A DNA stretch of 64,000 bases from Pelistega suis (GTDB taxonomy: Bacteria; Pseudomonadota; Gammaproteobacteria; Burkholderiales; Burkholderiaceae_B): NCBI RefSeq assembly GCF_013133795.1, contig NZ_JABGBN010000008.1:60455-124454 (forward strand). Direction: 5' to 3'. The notes under the pieces are model-generated. The model ran no database searches and was not told the origin of the DNA. It saw only the letters and a list, made by a program, of their open reading frames with translations. The first letter of the stretch is position 1, and every line of letters begins with the position of its first letter. Made by a program: the position numbers and the translations under genes. This document shows, piece after piece, positions 36,521 to 45,485 of the stretch.

Positions 36521-37294
36521 ATGAGTGTCAAAGCATTATTCAATATCGAAGGACAGGTTGCCCTGATTACTGGTGGCTCTCGAGGACTGGGTTTGCAAAT
36601 TGCAGAAGCACTAGGCGAAATGGGGTGTAAGCTCGTGATTACAGCGCGTAAAGAAGGTGATTTACTAGAGGCAAAGCAACACCTTGAGTCTTTAGGTTAT
36701 CCTGTTCTAGCTTTGATTAATAATCTTTCTGAGTTTGACAAAATCCCTGAGTTAGTAGATCAAGTGTTAGCACATTATGGAACGATTGATATTTTGGTTA
36801 ATAATGCAGGAGCGACATGGGGTGCTCCTGCAGAAGAGTATCCTGATGAGGCATGGCATAAAGTGATGGACTTAAATGTGAACGCAATGTTCTTTTTAAG
36901 TCGAGAGGTAGGCCGCCGCTGTATGATTCCTGCGCAAAAAGGCAAAATCATTAATGTTGCTTCTATCGCAGGCTTACGAGGTACAAGTAAAGGGGTGAAT
37001 ACCATTGCCTATAACACTTCTAAAGCAGCTGCGGTGAACTTTACACGTACCTTAGCATCAGAGTGGGGTAAATACAATATCAATGTCAATGCGATTTGCC
37101 CGGGCTTTTTTCCCTCAAAACTGGCTAATGGTTTGATTGAAAAACTTGGTGATGCTATGGTCGCTCGGATTCCGCTAGGTCGTATTGGTGGTGAAGAAGA
37201 TTTAAAAGGTTTAGCCGTATTATTGGCTTCTGAGGCAGGACGACATATTACAGGACAAGCCATTGCTGTTGATGGTGGTTCATCAATTTGTTAG
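36521..37294 (+). CDS. Short-chain dehydrogenase/reductase (SDR)
   Basis: A 257-residue classical SDR. The cofactor motif is ALITGGSRGLGLQIAE, followed by NNAG (LVNNAGATWG), the catalytic Ser in NVASIAGLRG and the YxxxK pair in AYNTSKAAAVNF. The C-terminus is HITGQAIAVDGGSSIC. An AGGAGGAG ribosome site precedes ATG 36521. In levulinate (lva) clusters an SDR reduces 4-oxoacyl-CoA to 4-hydroxyacyl-CoA before phosphorylation; the neighbouring kinase makes such a role here plausible. Oxidation of a 3-hydroxyacyl-CoA is the main alternative. Confidence 0.9.
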   Translation: MSVKALFNIEGQVALITGGSRGLGLQIAEALGEMGCKLVITARKEGDLLEAKQHLESLGYPVLALINNLSEFDKIPELVDQVLAHYGTIDILVNNAGATWGAPAEEYPDEAWHKVMDLNVNAMFFLSREVGRRCMIPAQKGKIINVASIAGLRGTSKGVNTIAYNTSKAAAVNFTRTLASEWGKYNINVNAICPGFFPSKLANGLIEKLGDAMVARIPLGRIGGEEDLKGLAVLLASEAGRHITGQAIAVDGGSSIC

Positions 37295-37303
37295 GAGTAA
37301 GGT

Positions 37304-38368
37304 ATGTCGTATCAGCATTTTACGGGTACTAAGCCTGTGGCAGAACAACATGCGTTTGACGAAAAGGCATTGGCACGTTATATCCGTGAGCATGTAGAAG
37401 ACTTTGCAGGCGATTTGGTAGTTGAGCAGTTTAAAGGGGGGCAATCTAACCCCACCTTTTTGGTGAAAGCAGGTCAAAAACAATTTGTGCTGCGTCGTAA
37501 GCCGTTGGGGCAATTATTGCCTTCAGCACATGCGGTTGATCGTGAATTTAAAGTGATTAAAGCCTTAGCCAATACGGATGTCCCCGTTGCCAAAGCACAT
37601 GTGCTTTGTATGGATGATGATGTGATTGGCTCGGCTTTTTATTTGATGGATTTTGTTCCCGGACGTATTCTTTGGGATCCGAGTTTACCAGAGATTCATA
37701 GCCAGCAAGAACGTCAAGCCATTTATGCAGAGATGAATCGTGTGATTGCTGCTTTGCACTCTGTTGATCCGACACAGATTGGTTTGGGTGGTTTTGGACG
37801 AACAGGAGGTTATTTTGCTCGACAAATCGAACGATGGACTAAACAGTATCGTGCTTCAGAGACAGAACATATTGAGGCAATGGAAAATCTCATCAAATGG
37901 TTACCAGAGCATATTCCTGACGGAGATGAAACACGCATTGTACATGGAGACTATCGTTTAGATAATGTGATTTTTCATCCGACAGAGCCTAAGATTTTGG
38001 CTGTACTTGATTGGGAGCTATCTACACTAGGTCATCCATTAGCCGATTTTGCTTATCACTGTATGGCTTGGCGTCGTCGCAATCAAGGTGAGCGAGGTTT
38101 AATGGATATTGATATTCAGTCTTTGGGTATTCCTAGTGAGAGCGAGTATGTCCGACAGTATTGCCAACATACAGGACGTGAGTCGATTGACCCTAAAATA
38201 TGGGAATACTATATCGTATTTAATATGTTCCGTTTAGCAGGCATTTTACAAGGTGTGATGTCTAGAGCCTTAAAAGGTAATGCCTCTAACGCCTTGGCAT
38301 TAGAAGCAGGTAAGCGAGCAAAGCCCTTGGCTATTCAAGCGTGGTCATTAGTTGAGAAGCTATCATAG
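37304..38368 (+). CDS. APH-family phosphotransferase (ACAD10/11 kinase-like, LvaA-like)
   Basis: A 354-residue protein with the aminoglycoside phosphotransferase fold. The N-lobe has VVEQFKGGQSNPTFLVKAG and FVLRRKPLGQLLPSAHAVDRE. The catalytic loop is RIVHGDYRLDNVIFHP, and the metal-binding Asp is in VLDWELSTLGHPLADFAYH. This kinase type is fused to an acyl-CoA dehydrogenase in human ACAD10/ACAD11, and as LvaA it phosphorylates 4-hydroxyacyl-CoA in levulinate degradation. The next gene is an ACAD10/11-type dehydrogenase. The most likely role is thus phosphorylation of the 4-hydroxyl of an acyl-CoA, not antibiotic resistance. It starts 9 bases after the SDR stop. Confidence 0.85.
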   Translation: MSYQHFTGTKPVAEQHAFDEKALARYIREHVEDFAGDLVVEQFKGGQSNPTFLVKAGQKQFVLRRKPLGQLLPSAHAVDREFKVIKALANTDVPVAKAHVLCMDDDVIGSAFYLMDFVPGRILWDPSLPEIHSQQERQAIYAEMNRVIAALHSVDPTQIGLGGFGRTGGYFARQIERWTKQYRASETEHIEAMENLIKWLPEHIPDGDETRIVHGDYRLDNVIFHPTEPKILAVLDWELSTLGHPLADFAYHCMAWRRRNQGERGLMDIDIQSLGIPSESEYVRQYCQHTGRESIDPKIWEYYIVFNMFRLAGILQGVMSRALKGNASNALALEAGKRAKPLAIQAWSLVEKLS

Positions 38369-38401
38369 TGGTTTAAATAAGAGAATAATTGGAGAAGACA
38401 A

Positions 38402-39619
38402 ATGGAATTTTCACCAAAAGTAAAAGAACTTCAGGAACGCTTAAACAAATTTATGGATACGTATATCTATCCTAATGAGGCGTTATTCCACCATCAAATA
38501 GAAGAGAACCGTCTGGCAGGCAATCCTTGGCGTACACCGGCCATTATGAAAGAACTCAAAGAGAAAGCTAAAGCAGAGGGCTTATGGAATTTATTCTTAC
38601 CTGAGTCATCATTAGGTGCGGGGTTGAGTAATTATGAGTATGCCCCTTTATGTGAAATCATGGGACGCTCTACGCATTTTGCACCAGAAGTATTTAATTG
38701 CTCGGCACCTGATACAGGCAATATGGAAACATTAGTGCGTTATGCCAATGAAGAGCAAAAAGAAAAATGGTTAATGCCGTTGTTAAGTGGTGAAATTCGT
38801 TCGGCATTTGCCATGACAGAACCTGCAGTTGCTTCATCTGATGCGACCAATATTGAGGCGGATATTAAAAAAGACGGTACTGACTATGTGATTAATGGCC
38901 GTAAGTGGTGGACCTCAGGTGCTTTGCACGAAGATTGTAAGGTGCTTATTTTTATGGGTAAAACAGACCCTGAGAATCCAGATAAATATCGCCAACAATC
39001 TATGATTTTAGTGCCGCTAGATACACCGGGAGTTAAAGTTGAGCGTGCATTGACTGTATTTGGCTATGATCATGCACCACATGGACATGCTGAAGTATCG
39101 TTTACAAATGTGCGTGTGCCGCAGAGTAATGTGCTATTAGGGGAGGGGCGAGGCTTTGAAATTGCGCAGGGACGCTTAGGGCCGGGGCGTATTCATCATT
39201 GTATGCGCGTCATCGGTGTGGCTGAGCGAGCGCTAGAGTTAATGTGTCGTCGAGCGTTAGAGCGTAAACCATTTGGTCGTCCTTTGGCAGATCAAGGAGT
39301 GACGCGTGAGCGGATTGCGTCAGCGCGAATCATGATTGATCAAGCACGATTACTTGTGTTAAATGCTGCACATATGATGGATACGGTGGGCAATAAGGTA
39401 GCGAAAAAAGAAATTGCGATGATTAAAGTGGCTGCACCCTCTATGGCTTGCCAAGTGATTGATTGGGCAATGCAAGCGCATGGTGGAGCCGGTGTTAGCC
39501 AAGATTTCTTCTTAGCGGCTGCTTATGCCTCTGCTCGGACCTTACGTTTTGCAGATGGTCCTGATGAAGTTCATCGCAATCAAATTGGTAAGCTTGAGTT
39601 AGCTAAATATAAAGTTTAA
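38402..39619 (+). CDS. ACAD10/11-type acyl-CoA dehydrogenase
   Basis: A 405-residue flavoprotein of the acyl-CoA dehydrogenase superfamily. [20 protein letters not shown] and the [13 protein letters not shown] segment form the FAD and substrate site, [19 protein letters not shown] is the C-terminal signature, and [20 protein letters not shown] contains Asp385 where classical enzymes have the catalytic Glu (MCAD Glu376). The ADGPDEVH motif is characteristic of ACAD10/11 proteins and LvaC-like partners, which process 4-phosphorylated acyl-CoA. With the adjacent kinase it can be predicted to convert 4-hydroxyacyl-CoA toward an enoyl-CoA. The substrate chain length is unknown. Confidence 0.87.
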   Translation: MEFSPKVKELQERLNKFMDTYIYPNEALFHHQIEENRLAGNPWRTPAIMKELKEKAKAEGLWNLFLPESSLGAGLSNYEYAPLCEIMGRSTHFAPEVFNCSAPDTGNMETLVRYANEEQKEKWLMPLLSGEIRSAFAMTEPAVASSDATNIEADIKKDGTDYVINGRKWWTSGALHEDCKVLIFMGKTDPENPDKYRQQSMILVPLDTPGVKVERALTVFGYDHAPHGHAEVSFTNVRVPQSNVLLGEGRGFEIAQGRLGPGRIHHCMRVIGVAERALELMCRRALERKPFGRPLADQGVTRERIASARIMIDQARLLVLNAAHMMDTVGNKVAKKEIAMIKVAAPSMACQVIDWAMQAHGGAGVSQDFFLAAAYASARTLRFADGPDEVHRNQIGKLELAKYKV

Positions 39620-39644
39620 CGAAGACGTTATTAAAGGAAGTTTT

Positions 39645-41288
39645 ATGATGTCTGATTTACATTTACCTTTTTGGCCAAAAGGTTTGGCTAAGGAATTAAC
39701 AGTACCTAAAACGACACTTCATTCTAACCTTGAAATTACAGCACGACGTTATCCAGATAAAGCGGCATTGGTATTTTATGATTATGTGATGACCTATCGT
39801 CAGCTCTTTGATGAGGTTGAGCGAATGGCGGGTTATCTCCAAAAGGTTTGCGGTGTTAAAAAGGGTGATCGAGTGTTATTGTATTTGCAAAATAGCCCAC
39901 AGTTTTTTGTGGCTTACTATGCTATTTTGCGTGCAGATGCCGTGGTTGTTCCAATTAATCCGATGAATAAGGCAGAGGAGTTGGAGCATTATGTAGAAGA
40001 TACGGGGGCGGATACGATTTTTGTTGCACAAGATTTATACAGTCATGTGGTCAAATTAAATCATCCTCAGATTAAAAATATCGTATTAATTTGTTATGCA
40101 GATTATTTACCTGAACAAACTGATTTAACGATACCGTCGTTTGTGAGTGCAGAGAAATTAGTGGTGAGCAATCCTAAGGTAATCCCTTGGACGAAGGCGT
40201 TGGAAGAGAATTTTCAAGCCAACCCATCAGAAACAGGGCCGGATGATTTGTGCGTCATGCCTTATACCTCGGGCACCACAGGTAATCCTAAAGGATGTAT
40301 GCATACTCATGCGACAGTAATGTATAACACCTTAACCACCGCGTTTTGGTATTTGTGCAATACGCAAGATACGATTTATTTAGCGACCTTGCCGATTTTC
40401 CATGTGTCAGGTATGCAAGGAACCATGAATACACCCATCTATCTAGGTGCTACCGTTGTGCTAATGGTGCGCTGGGATAGAGAAGTGGCTCTCAAACTTA
40501 TTGAGCGTTATCGTATTAGTCGCTTACCGATGATTGCGGCGATGGTGGTGGATTTTATGTCTTCGCCTAATTTTGATAAGTATGATTTATCATCGGTGAC
40601 GCGTATTAGTGGGGGTGGTGCTGCGATGCCAGAGGCTGTGGCGGCTAGACTTTATGATTTGTTCAATATCAAATATATCGAAGGATATGGTATGTCGGAG
40701 CTAATGGCCGCTTCACATATGAATCCTGAAGCTAGACCAAAACGACAATGTTTAGGTATCCCTTTGTTTGGCGTTGATTCTCGGATAATTGATATTGATA
40801 CATTAGAGGAGTTACCGCAAGGAAAAACAGGAGAGATTATTGTTCATGGTCCTCAAATGATGTTGGGATATTGGAATAATCCCAAAGCAACAGAAGAAAC
40901 GTTTATTGAATTGGATGGTAAGAAATTCTTACGTACTGGGGATATCGGTTATATCGATGAAGAGGGATACTTCTTTATGGTAGACCGCTTAAAACGGATG
41001 ATTAATGCTTCTGGTTATAAAGTATGGCCTGTCGAAGTCGAAAGTCTCATGTATAAAAATCCTGTCATCCAAGAAGCATGTGTTGTGGGTGTGCAGGATG
41101 AAAAACGAGGCGAAACAGTTAAGGCTGTTGTGGTGCTAAAACCAGACTATCAGGACAAGGTCAGCGAAGAGGACATTATAGCGTGGTGTAAAGAGCATAT
41201 GGCGGCCTATAAAGTCCCCCAAATCGTAGAATTTATTGAGGAGTTGCCTAAAACTGCCTCTGGGAAAATTAGCTGGAAACAGTTATAA
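39645..41288 (+). CDS. Acyl-CoA synthetase (AMP-forming ligase)
   Basis: A 547-residue member of the ANL superfamily that activates a carboxylic acid to its CoA ester using ATP. The P-loop-like motif is MPYTSGTTGNPKGCMHTH, and YIEGYGMSELMAAS, LRTGDIGYIDEEGYFFMVDRLKRMINASGYKVWP and the final PKTASGKISWKQL (catalytic Lys) complete the set. It ends the thiolase operon and is followed by a terminator. It is in the position of PimA or LvaE in related clusters and would prime the imported acid for beta-oxidation. ATG 39645 is followed by a second ATG; AAAGGAAG precedes both. Confidence 0.9.
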   Translation: MMSDLHLPFWPKGLAKELTVPKTTLHSNLEITARRYPDKAALVFYDYVMTYRQLFDEVERMAGYLQKVCGVKKGDRVLLYLQNSPQFFVAYYAILRADAVVVPINPMNKAEELEHYVEDTGADTIFVAQDLYSHVVKLNHPQIKNIVLICYADYLPEQTDLTIPSFVSAEKLVVSNPKVIPWTKALEENFQANPSETGPDDLCVMPYTSGTTGNPKGCMHTHATVMYNTLTTAFWYLCNTQDTIYLATLPIFHVSGMQGTMNTPIYLGATVVLMVRWDREVALKLIERYRISRLPMIAAMVVDFMSSPNFDKYDLSSVTRISGGGAAMPEAVAARLYDLFNIKYIEGYGMSELMAASHMNPEARPKRQCLGIPLFGVDSRIIDIDTLEELPQGKTGEIIVHGPQMMLGYWNNPKATEETFIELDGKKFLRTGDIGYIDEEGYFFMVDRLKRMINASGYKVWPVEVESLMYKNPVIQEACVVGVQDEKRGETVKAVVVLKPDYQDKVSEEDIIAWCKEHMAAYKVPQIVEFIEELPKTASGKISWKQL

Positions 41289-41304
41289 ATAAAGGAGTTA
41301 AAAC

Positions 41305-41338
41305 AAAAAGCGTGCTGTATTTCAAGCACGCTTTTTTG
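41305..41338. terminator. Bidirectional hairpin terminator between converging operons
   Basis: AAAGCGTGCT (41307-41316) pairs with AGCACGCTTT (41325-41334), flanked by A and T runs on both sides. It can stop both the ligase transcript on the plus strand and the hydratase transcript on the minus strand. Confidence 0.85.
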
Positions 41339-41366
41339 TATATCCTATTTTTAGGAAATAGAGGGT

Positions 41367-42113
41367 TTATTTTTTGTTGGCAAAGAATTTGCGAAACTTC
41401 TCTTGAGCCGCTTCGGATTGTAAGCATTCGGCAAACGCTTTTCTTTCAATATGAATAGTTTCTGCGACAACCGGTGAAATCTGACGTTTTAGTAGACGTT
41501 TGGTGTGTTTTAAAGAAGCTAGAGAATGCTGAGTAAGCTCTTCGGCAAGTTTTTGTGCATCATGGATAGCCTGACCTGATTCACTCACTTGATTAATTAA
41601 GCCTGCCTCAAATGCTTTTTCTGCACTAAATGGATTGCCACGAAATAACCATTCGTTTGCTTGACGTATACCGACATATTGCGCCAGTAAAACACTAGAG
41701 GCTCCTTCGGGGCAGAGTGCAAGGTGAATAAACGGAAGTTGGAAACGAGTGTCTTTGCCAGCATACACAAAGTCACAGTGAAGGAGCATGGTAACACCAA
41801 TACCCACAGCACCACCTTCTACCGCAGCAATAATTGGGATGGTTGCTTTGTTAAGGCTTTCTAGGAAAACCATCGCAGGGCTCACAGCTTCAGGTGTTTT
41901 TTGGAAATCGTGTAAATCGTTGCCAGCCGTAAAATAGTTAGCCGCACCTGTAATGATAATGGTATGTAAATCATCGCGATCAACCGTAGCGTCGATCGTC
42001 TGAGCCAATAGTGCATACGTTTCTCTATCTAAAGCATTACGCACATCAGGGCGATTGATGGTGATTCGTAGGATTTTGTTTTCTTCGTGAATTAATACTT
42101 TATCGCTTGTCAT
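41367..42113 (-). CDS. Enoyl-CoA hydratase/isomerase family protein
   Basis: A 248-residue crotonase-fold protein. The oxyanion hole regions are AANYFTAGNDLHDF and VEGGAVGIGVTMLLHCDFVYAG, followed by FQLPFIHLALCPEGASSVLLAQYVG. In place of the usual two catalytic Glu, only some acidic positions are visible, so it may be an isomerase or a specialised hydratase. I chose ATG 42113, preceded by AAAGGAG, instead of the longer frame that runs into the oxygenase gene. It is in the position of PimE in pimelate clusters. The upstream nitronate monooxygenase-like gene ends 2 bases before, so the pair is one operon. Confidence 0.87.
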   Translation of the reverse strand: MTSDKVLIHEENKILRITINRPDVRNALDRETYALLAQTIDATVDRDDLHTIIITGAANYFTAGNDLHDFQKTPEAVSPAMVFLESLNKATIPIIAAVEGGAVGIGVTMLLHCDFVYAGKDTRFQLPFIHLALCPEGASSVLLAQYVGIRQANEWLFRGNPFSAEKAFEAGLINQVSESGQAIHDAQKLAEELTQHSLASLKHTKRLLKRQISPVVAETIHIERKAFAECLQSEAAQEKFRKFFANKK

Positions 42114-42115
42114 TG

Positions 42116-43081
42116 TTAGAGCTCCTTTGATAGACGATTTTTGGCAAGTTCGTATTCTTGTTTTAAGTTTGAAATAATTTGGGCAGTGCTGTCGACTTTG
42201 TCGATAGAGCCTACACCTTGACCAGCTCCCCAAATATTTTTCCAAGGTTTTACTCGGTTTGTACCAAAATTAGTCGTTGCCATATCTTCTGGGTTGAGAT
42301 TGTCTGGGTCAAGACCTGATGCAAGGATACTTGGTCTTAAGTAATTGCCTGGAACGCCAGTAAAGAAGGGGGTGTATAAGATGTCTTTAGCACTAGAGTC
42401 GATAATCATTTGCTTATAAGCCTCATCAGCATTGGCCTCGTGGCTAGCAATAAAACGTGTGCCCATATAGGCAAAATCAGCTCCCATGGCGCGTGCTGCC
42501 AGAATGCCGTCACCCGTACTGATAGAGCCAGACAAGGCAATCGGGCCGTCAAAAATTCGGCGTACTTCAGAGAGTAGTGCGAATGGGCTGAGAGTGCCAG
42601 CATGCCCACCAGCTCCAGCGGCGACAAGGATAAGACCGTCTACGCCAGCTTCGAGTGCTTTTTCAGCATGTCTTAGTGTGGTGACATCATGAAAGACAAT
42701 ACCTCCCCATTGGTGAACTTGTTGAGCAATATCATTTGGTGCTCGTAAACTGGTGATAATGAGAGGGACTTTGTATTTCTCGCATAGCGCCATGTCATGG
42801 TCTAGGCGATTATTTGATGAGTGAATAATCTGATTGATAGCGAAGGGGGCGATTTTTTGGGAGGGATTTTTTGCGCGTTCTTGGGTAAGCGTTTCGGTGA
42901 TTTCTGCTAACCAATCATCAAGAAGTTCGGGGGGGCGAGCATTGAGAGCGGGCATTGAACCGATAACACCACCTTTACACTGCTCAATGACTAAGCGGGG
43001 GTTAGAGATGATAAACATGGGTGAGCAAATCACAGGTAAGCTCATTTGTGCATGTAAGTTTTGAACGATAGAGGTACTCAT
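42116..43081 (-). CDS. Nitronate monooxygenase-like FMN protein
   Basis: A 321-residue TIM-barrel FMN protein of the 2-nitropropane dioxygenase/NPD group. It begins LPVICSPMFIISNPRLVIEQCKGGVIGSMPALNARPPE. LILVAAGAGGHAGTLSPFALL is the flavin-phosphate and catalytic His region, and ADFAYMGTRFIASHEANADEAYKQMI fits the family. Similar proteins in acyl-CoA clusters include enoyl reductase-like enzymes, so the assigned nitronate role is only a family label. It is divergent from the iclR gene across a 297-bp AT-rich region. Confidence 0.85.
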   Translation of the reverse strand: MSTSIVQNLHAQMSLPVICSPMFIISNPRLVIEQCKGGVIGSMPALNARPPELLDDWLAEITETLTQERAKNPSQKIAPFAINQIIHSSNNRLDHDMALCEKYKVPLIITSLRAPNDIAQQVHQWGGIVFHDVTTLRHAEKALEAGVDGLILVAAGAGGHAGTLSPFALLSEVRRIFDGPIALSGSISTGDGILAARAMGADFAYMGTRFIASHEANADEAYKQMIIDSSAKDILYTPFFTGVPGNYLRPSILASGLDPDNLNPEDMATTNFGTNRVKPWKNIWGAGQGVGSIDKVDSTAQIISNLKQEYELAKNRLSKEL

Positions 43082-43378
43082 AATTACACATGTCTCCTAT
43101 GTGAATAAATTAGTTCAAATTTAAAGTTTTAGTTATTTTTTATTTAAAGAAATATAGAATTTAATGTATCATACACCCCTCATTTTGTTAATAGGTATTT
43201 GCTTAAAAATAGCGATTTTTTTGTAAAAAATCACTGAAAAATTAAGGTGATTTTATAGATTGTTGGTAACACGCAAATTACGATTAAAAGGTATGTTTTT
43301 TATAAATTTTATTCAATAAAACATTGACTTATATGATAAAATTATAAGAACAATAACAATCTCTAAATACGTAAAAAT
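43082..43378. promoter_or_regulatory. AT-rich divergent region between the oxygenase and iclR genes
   Basis: No gene is seen in these 297 bp. An imperfect inverted repeat AGCGATTTTT/AAAAATCACT (43211-43234) lies in the middle, and TTGACT at 43325-43330 is a possible -35 for iclR. I find no copy of the TTCTGCA palindrome here. Confidence 0.45.
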
Positions 43379-44224
43379 ATGGATCAAAAAGATAATAAAA
43401 ACCTATCCAATCAACAGGTCGTCGCACAACCTAAAGACCGTTCGTTGATTGATAAATACAAAGAGGATCGTCAATTTGTCACTGCGTTGGCAAGGGGGTT
43501 GGAAGTATTGGCCTGCTTTCGTTCTGGCAATGGTGTGTTGGGTAATCAAGATATTGCCAAGCGTTGTCGATTATCGAATTCGACTGTCTCACGCCTCACT
43601 TCTACTTTAGTTAAGATGGGCTATCTCATGCATGATGAGCCTACAGGGAAGTATCGTCTAGGTATGGCGACATTAGCCTTGGGTGCTGGTATGCTAGCTA
43701 AATTAGATGTGCGTCAATTAGCCAGACCGTATATGCAAGAGTTAGCTGATTTTTGTCAGGGTGTTGTTAGCTTGGGTGTACGAGATCGGCTTTCTATGCT
43801 TTACATCGAAAGTTGTCGTAGCTCTTCTGTTTTAACCTTATCTGTTGACGTGGGCTCTCGTTTACCCATTACGACATCATCGATGGGGCGAGCTTATTTA
43901 GTTGAAGCGAGTGCGAACGAACGTCAAGAAATCTTCGATAGGGTTAATGAGCTCGACGAACGCTCTAGCGAAGCTATTCGTCTAGGATTCGAGCAGGCAC
44001 TAAAAGACTATAAAGAGTTAGGTTGTACGTGTTCTTTTGGGGATTGGCAAAAAGATGTGAATGGTATATCCATTGGATTGAACTTAGGAATTAATTTTCC
44101 TCTTATGTCAATCAATTGCGGTGGACCTTCATCTAGCTTATCTCAAGAGTTCTTATTGGAAGAGGTGCGTCCTCGCTTACTAGAAATGAAACAACGTTTA
44201 CGAGAAGCTGTTGGACTGAGGTAG
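43379..44224 (+). CDS. IclR-family transcriptional regulator
   Basis: A 281-residue IclR-type regulator. The winged helix-turn-helix is in FVTALARGLEVLACFRSGNGVLGNQDIAKRC with recognition helix LSNSTVSRLTSTLVKMGYLMHDE and the wing KYRLGMATLALG. The C-terminal effector domain includes VVSLGVRDRLSMLYIESC, PITTSSMGRAYLVEA and the ISIGLNLGINFPLMSINCGG end. The group resembles PcaR/PobR-type regulators of aromatic and acid catabolism. Because it lies in the centre of the acyl-CoA island and IclR-like palindromes mark several of its promoters, it is the natural candidate regulator. The effector is unknown, perhaps an acyl-CoA or the imported acid. Confidence 0.9.
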   Translation: MDQKDNKNLSNQQVVAQPKDRSLIDKYKEDRQFVTALARGLEVLACFRSGNGVLGNQDIAKRCRLSNSTVSRLTSTLVKMGYLMHDEPTGKYRLGMATLALGAGMLAKLDVRQLARPYMQELADFCQGVVSLGVRDRLSMLYIESCRSSSVLTLSVDVGSRLPITTSSMGRAYLVEASANERQEIFDRVNELDERSSEAIRLGFEQALKDYKELGCTCSFGDWQKDVNGISIGLNLGINFPLMSINCGGPSSSLSQEFLLEEVRPRLLEMKQRLREAVGLR

Positions 44225-44238
44225 TGGCGTACAATACT

Positions 44239-44276
44239 AAAAGAGCTAGTATATTGTCATACTAGCTCTTTTTATT
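44239..44276. terminator. Bidirectional terminator between iclR and the dehydrogenase pair
   Basis: A perfect stem AAAAGAGCTAGTAT (44239-44252) with ATACTAGCTCTTTT (44259-44272), loop ATTGTC, ends in a T-rich tail and begins after A residues, so it can serve both converging transcripts. Confidence 0.85.
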
Positions 44277-44312
44277 TAGAGATACCTTATGGTATCTTTT
44301 TATCTTTGGGAA

Positions 44313-45452
44313 TTAGCTTAATAAGCTATTGCTATAACGATCAAAGTGATAATCGACATCACCAAAAATCATATTAATCAATGCGACGCGTTTGTAGAAA
44401 TGAGCCACATTAAGCTCATCCGTTACACCGATACCGCCATGCATTTGCACGGCTTCTTGTGCAACTTGACGAGCTAGTTTGCCTACATAGGCTTTCGCTC
44501 CAGAAGACTTAGTTTGACGATGTTTTAAATCGGTATTACTCATCTCTGTTGCCGCTAATAGAGCCATTGAGTTGGCTTGTTCGGCAGCAATAAGCATTTC
44601 CGCCATACGATGTTGAAGTGCTTGGAAAGAGCCAATAGGCACACCGAATTGTTTGCGAACTTTTAGATACTCTAGTGTGGCTTTATTTAATGCATCAATG
44701 AGTCCGCTTGCTTCAGCGGTTAAGGCTGCATTGGTGATAGCAAGAGCATGTCCAATCGCATTAGCGGCTTGACCTTCTTGGCCGATTAATGTCTCAGCAG
44801 CGACAGCAGTATTTGAGAAAATAATATCTGCAGCATTGTGACCGTCATGTGTGCGGTATTGTTTGATAGTCACTCCAGCTGTATCTTTGGGTAAGCGGAA
44901 TAGGCTGATTCCTTCGCTATCTGTATGAGCGCCTGAGGTACGTGCGGATACAATGATATAGTCTGCATGCTGAACATCAAGAGCTGCTGCTTTATGTCCA
45001 TTTAAAATCCATTGATTACCGTCTTTTTGAGCTGTGGTGCTAACAAAGGTTTCTTGGTAACGACCATTTGGCTCATAGTGAGCGAAACTATAACGAGCGC
45101 CCCCAGCGGCAATTTCCTCGATATAAGCGGATTTTTGTTCTGGGGTGCCTGCCTCTTGCAATAATGTACCTGCTAGAATGACGGTGCTGACATAAGGCTC
45201 AAGTAATAAGCCGGGAGCAAGTGCTTTCATCACAAGGTAGTTATCTAAGGCTGTACCATTTAAGCCACCTAACTCCTCGGGAAATGGTAGGGCAAGAATA
45301 CCGAGTTCTGCTAGGGTATTCCATGTTTGTTCAGAGAACGTATCACCAGATGCAATGCGTTTACGGCGATCCTCAAAACTATAGTCTTTGGCAATGAATC
45401 GGTTTAAGGTATCCTGTAGAGAGATTTGCTCTTCTGTAAAATTAAAATCCAT
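44313..45452 (-). CDS. Acyl-CoA dehydrogenase small subunit (PimD-like)
   Basis: A 379-residue acyl-CoA dehydrogenase homologue encoded with the next gene as a pair. MDFNFTEEQISLQDTLNRFI, ILALPFPEELGGLNGTALDNYLVM and LARQVAQEAVQMHGGIGVTDELN are clear. The end reads IFGDVDYHFDRYSNSLL, so the catalytic Glu region (normally YxGTxEIQ) is not conserved. In heteromeric dehydrogenases of pimeloyl-CoA and steroid pathways one subunit lacks the base in this way, so I infer a structural or FAD-sharing partner. Expected reaction: alpha,beta-dehydrogenation of an omega-carboxylated or bulky acyl-CoA. Confidence 0.85.
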   Translation of the reverse strand: MDFNFTEEQISLQDTLNRFIAKDYSFEDRRKRIASGDTFSEQTWNTLAELGILALPFPEELGGLNGTALDNYLVMKALAPGLLLEPYVSTVILAGTLLQEAGTPEQKSAYIEEIAAGGARYSFAHYEPNGRYQETFVSTTAQKDGNQWILNGHKAAALDVQHADYIIVSARTSGAHTDSEGISLFRLPKDTAGVTIKQYRTHDGHNAADIIFSNTAVAAETLIGQEGQAANAIGHALAITNAALTAEASGLIDALNKATLEYLKVRKQFGVPIGSFQALQHRMAEMLIAAEQANSMALLAATEMSNTDLKHRQTKSSGAKAYVGKLARQVAQEAVQMHGGIGVTDELNVAHFYKRVALINMIFGDVDYHFDRYSNSLLS

Positions 45453-45485
45453 AATTTACTCCACCAATTAGTTATTATTCATGCT

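Noticed and set aside
37304..38368. Aminoglycoside resistance gene
   Set aside because: The protein has the APH fold, but the motif context and neighbouring ACAD10/11-type dehydrogenase point to acyl-CoA metabolism.
43211..43234. Imperfect inverted repeat as a terminator before iclR
   Set aside because: It lies in the middle of a divergent promoter region between two genes that both read away from it, so termination makes no sense; an operator role is possible but unsupported.
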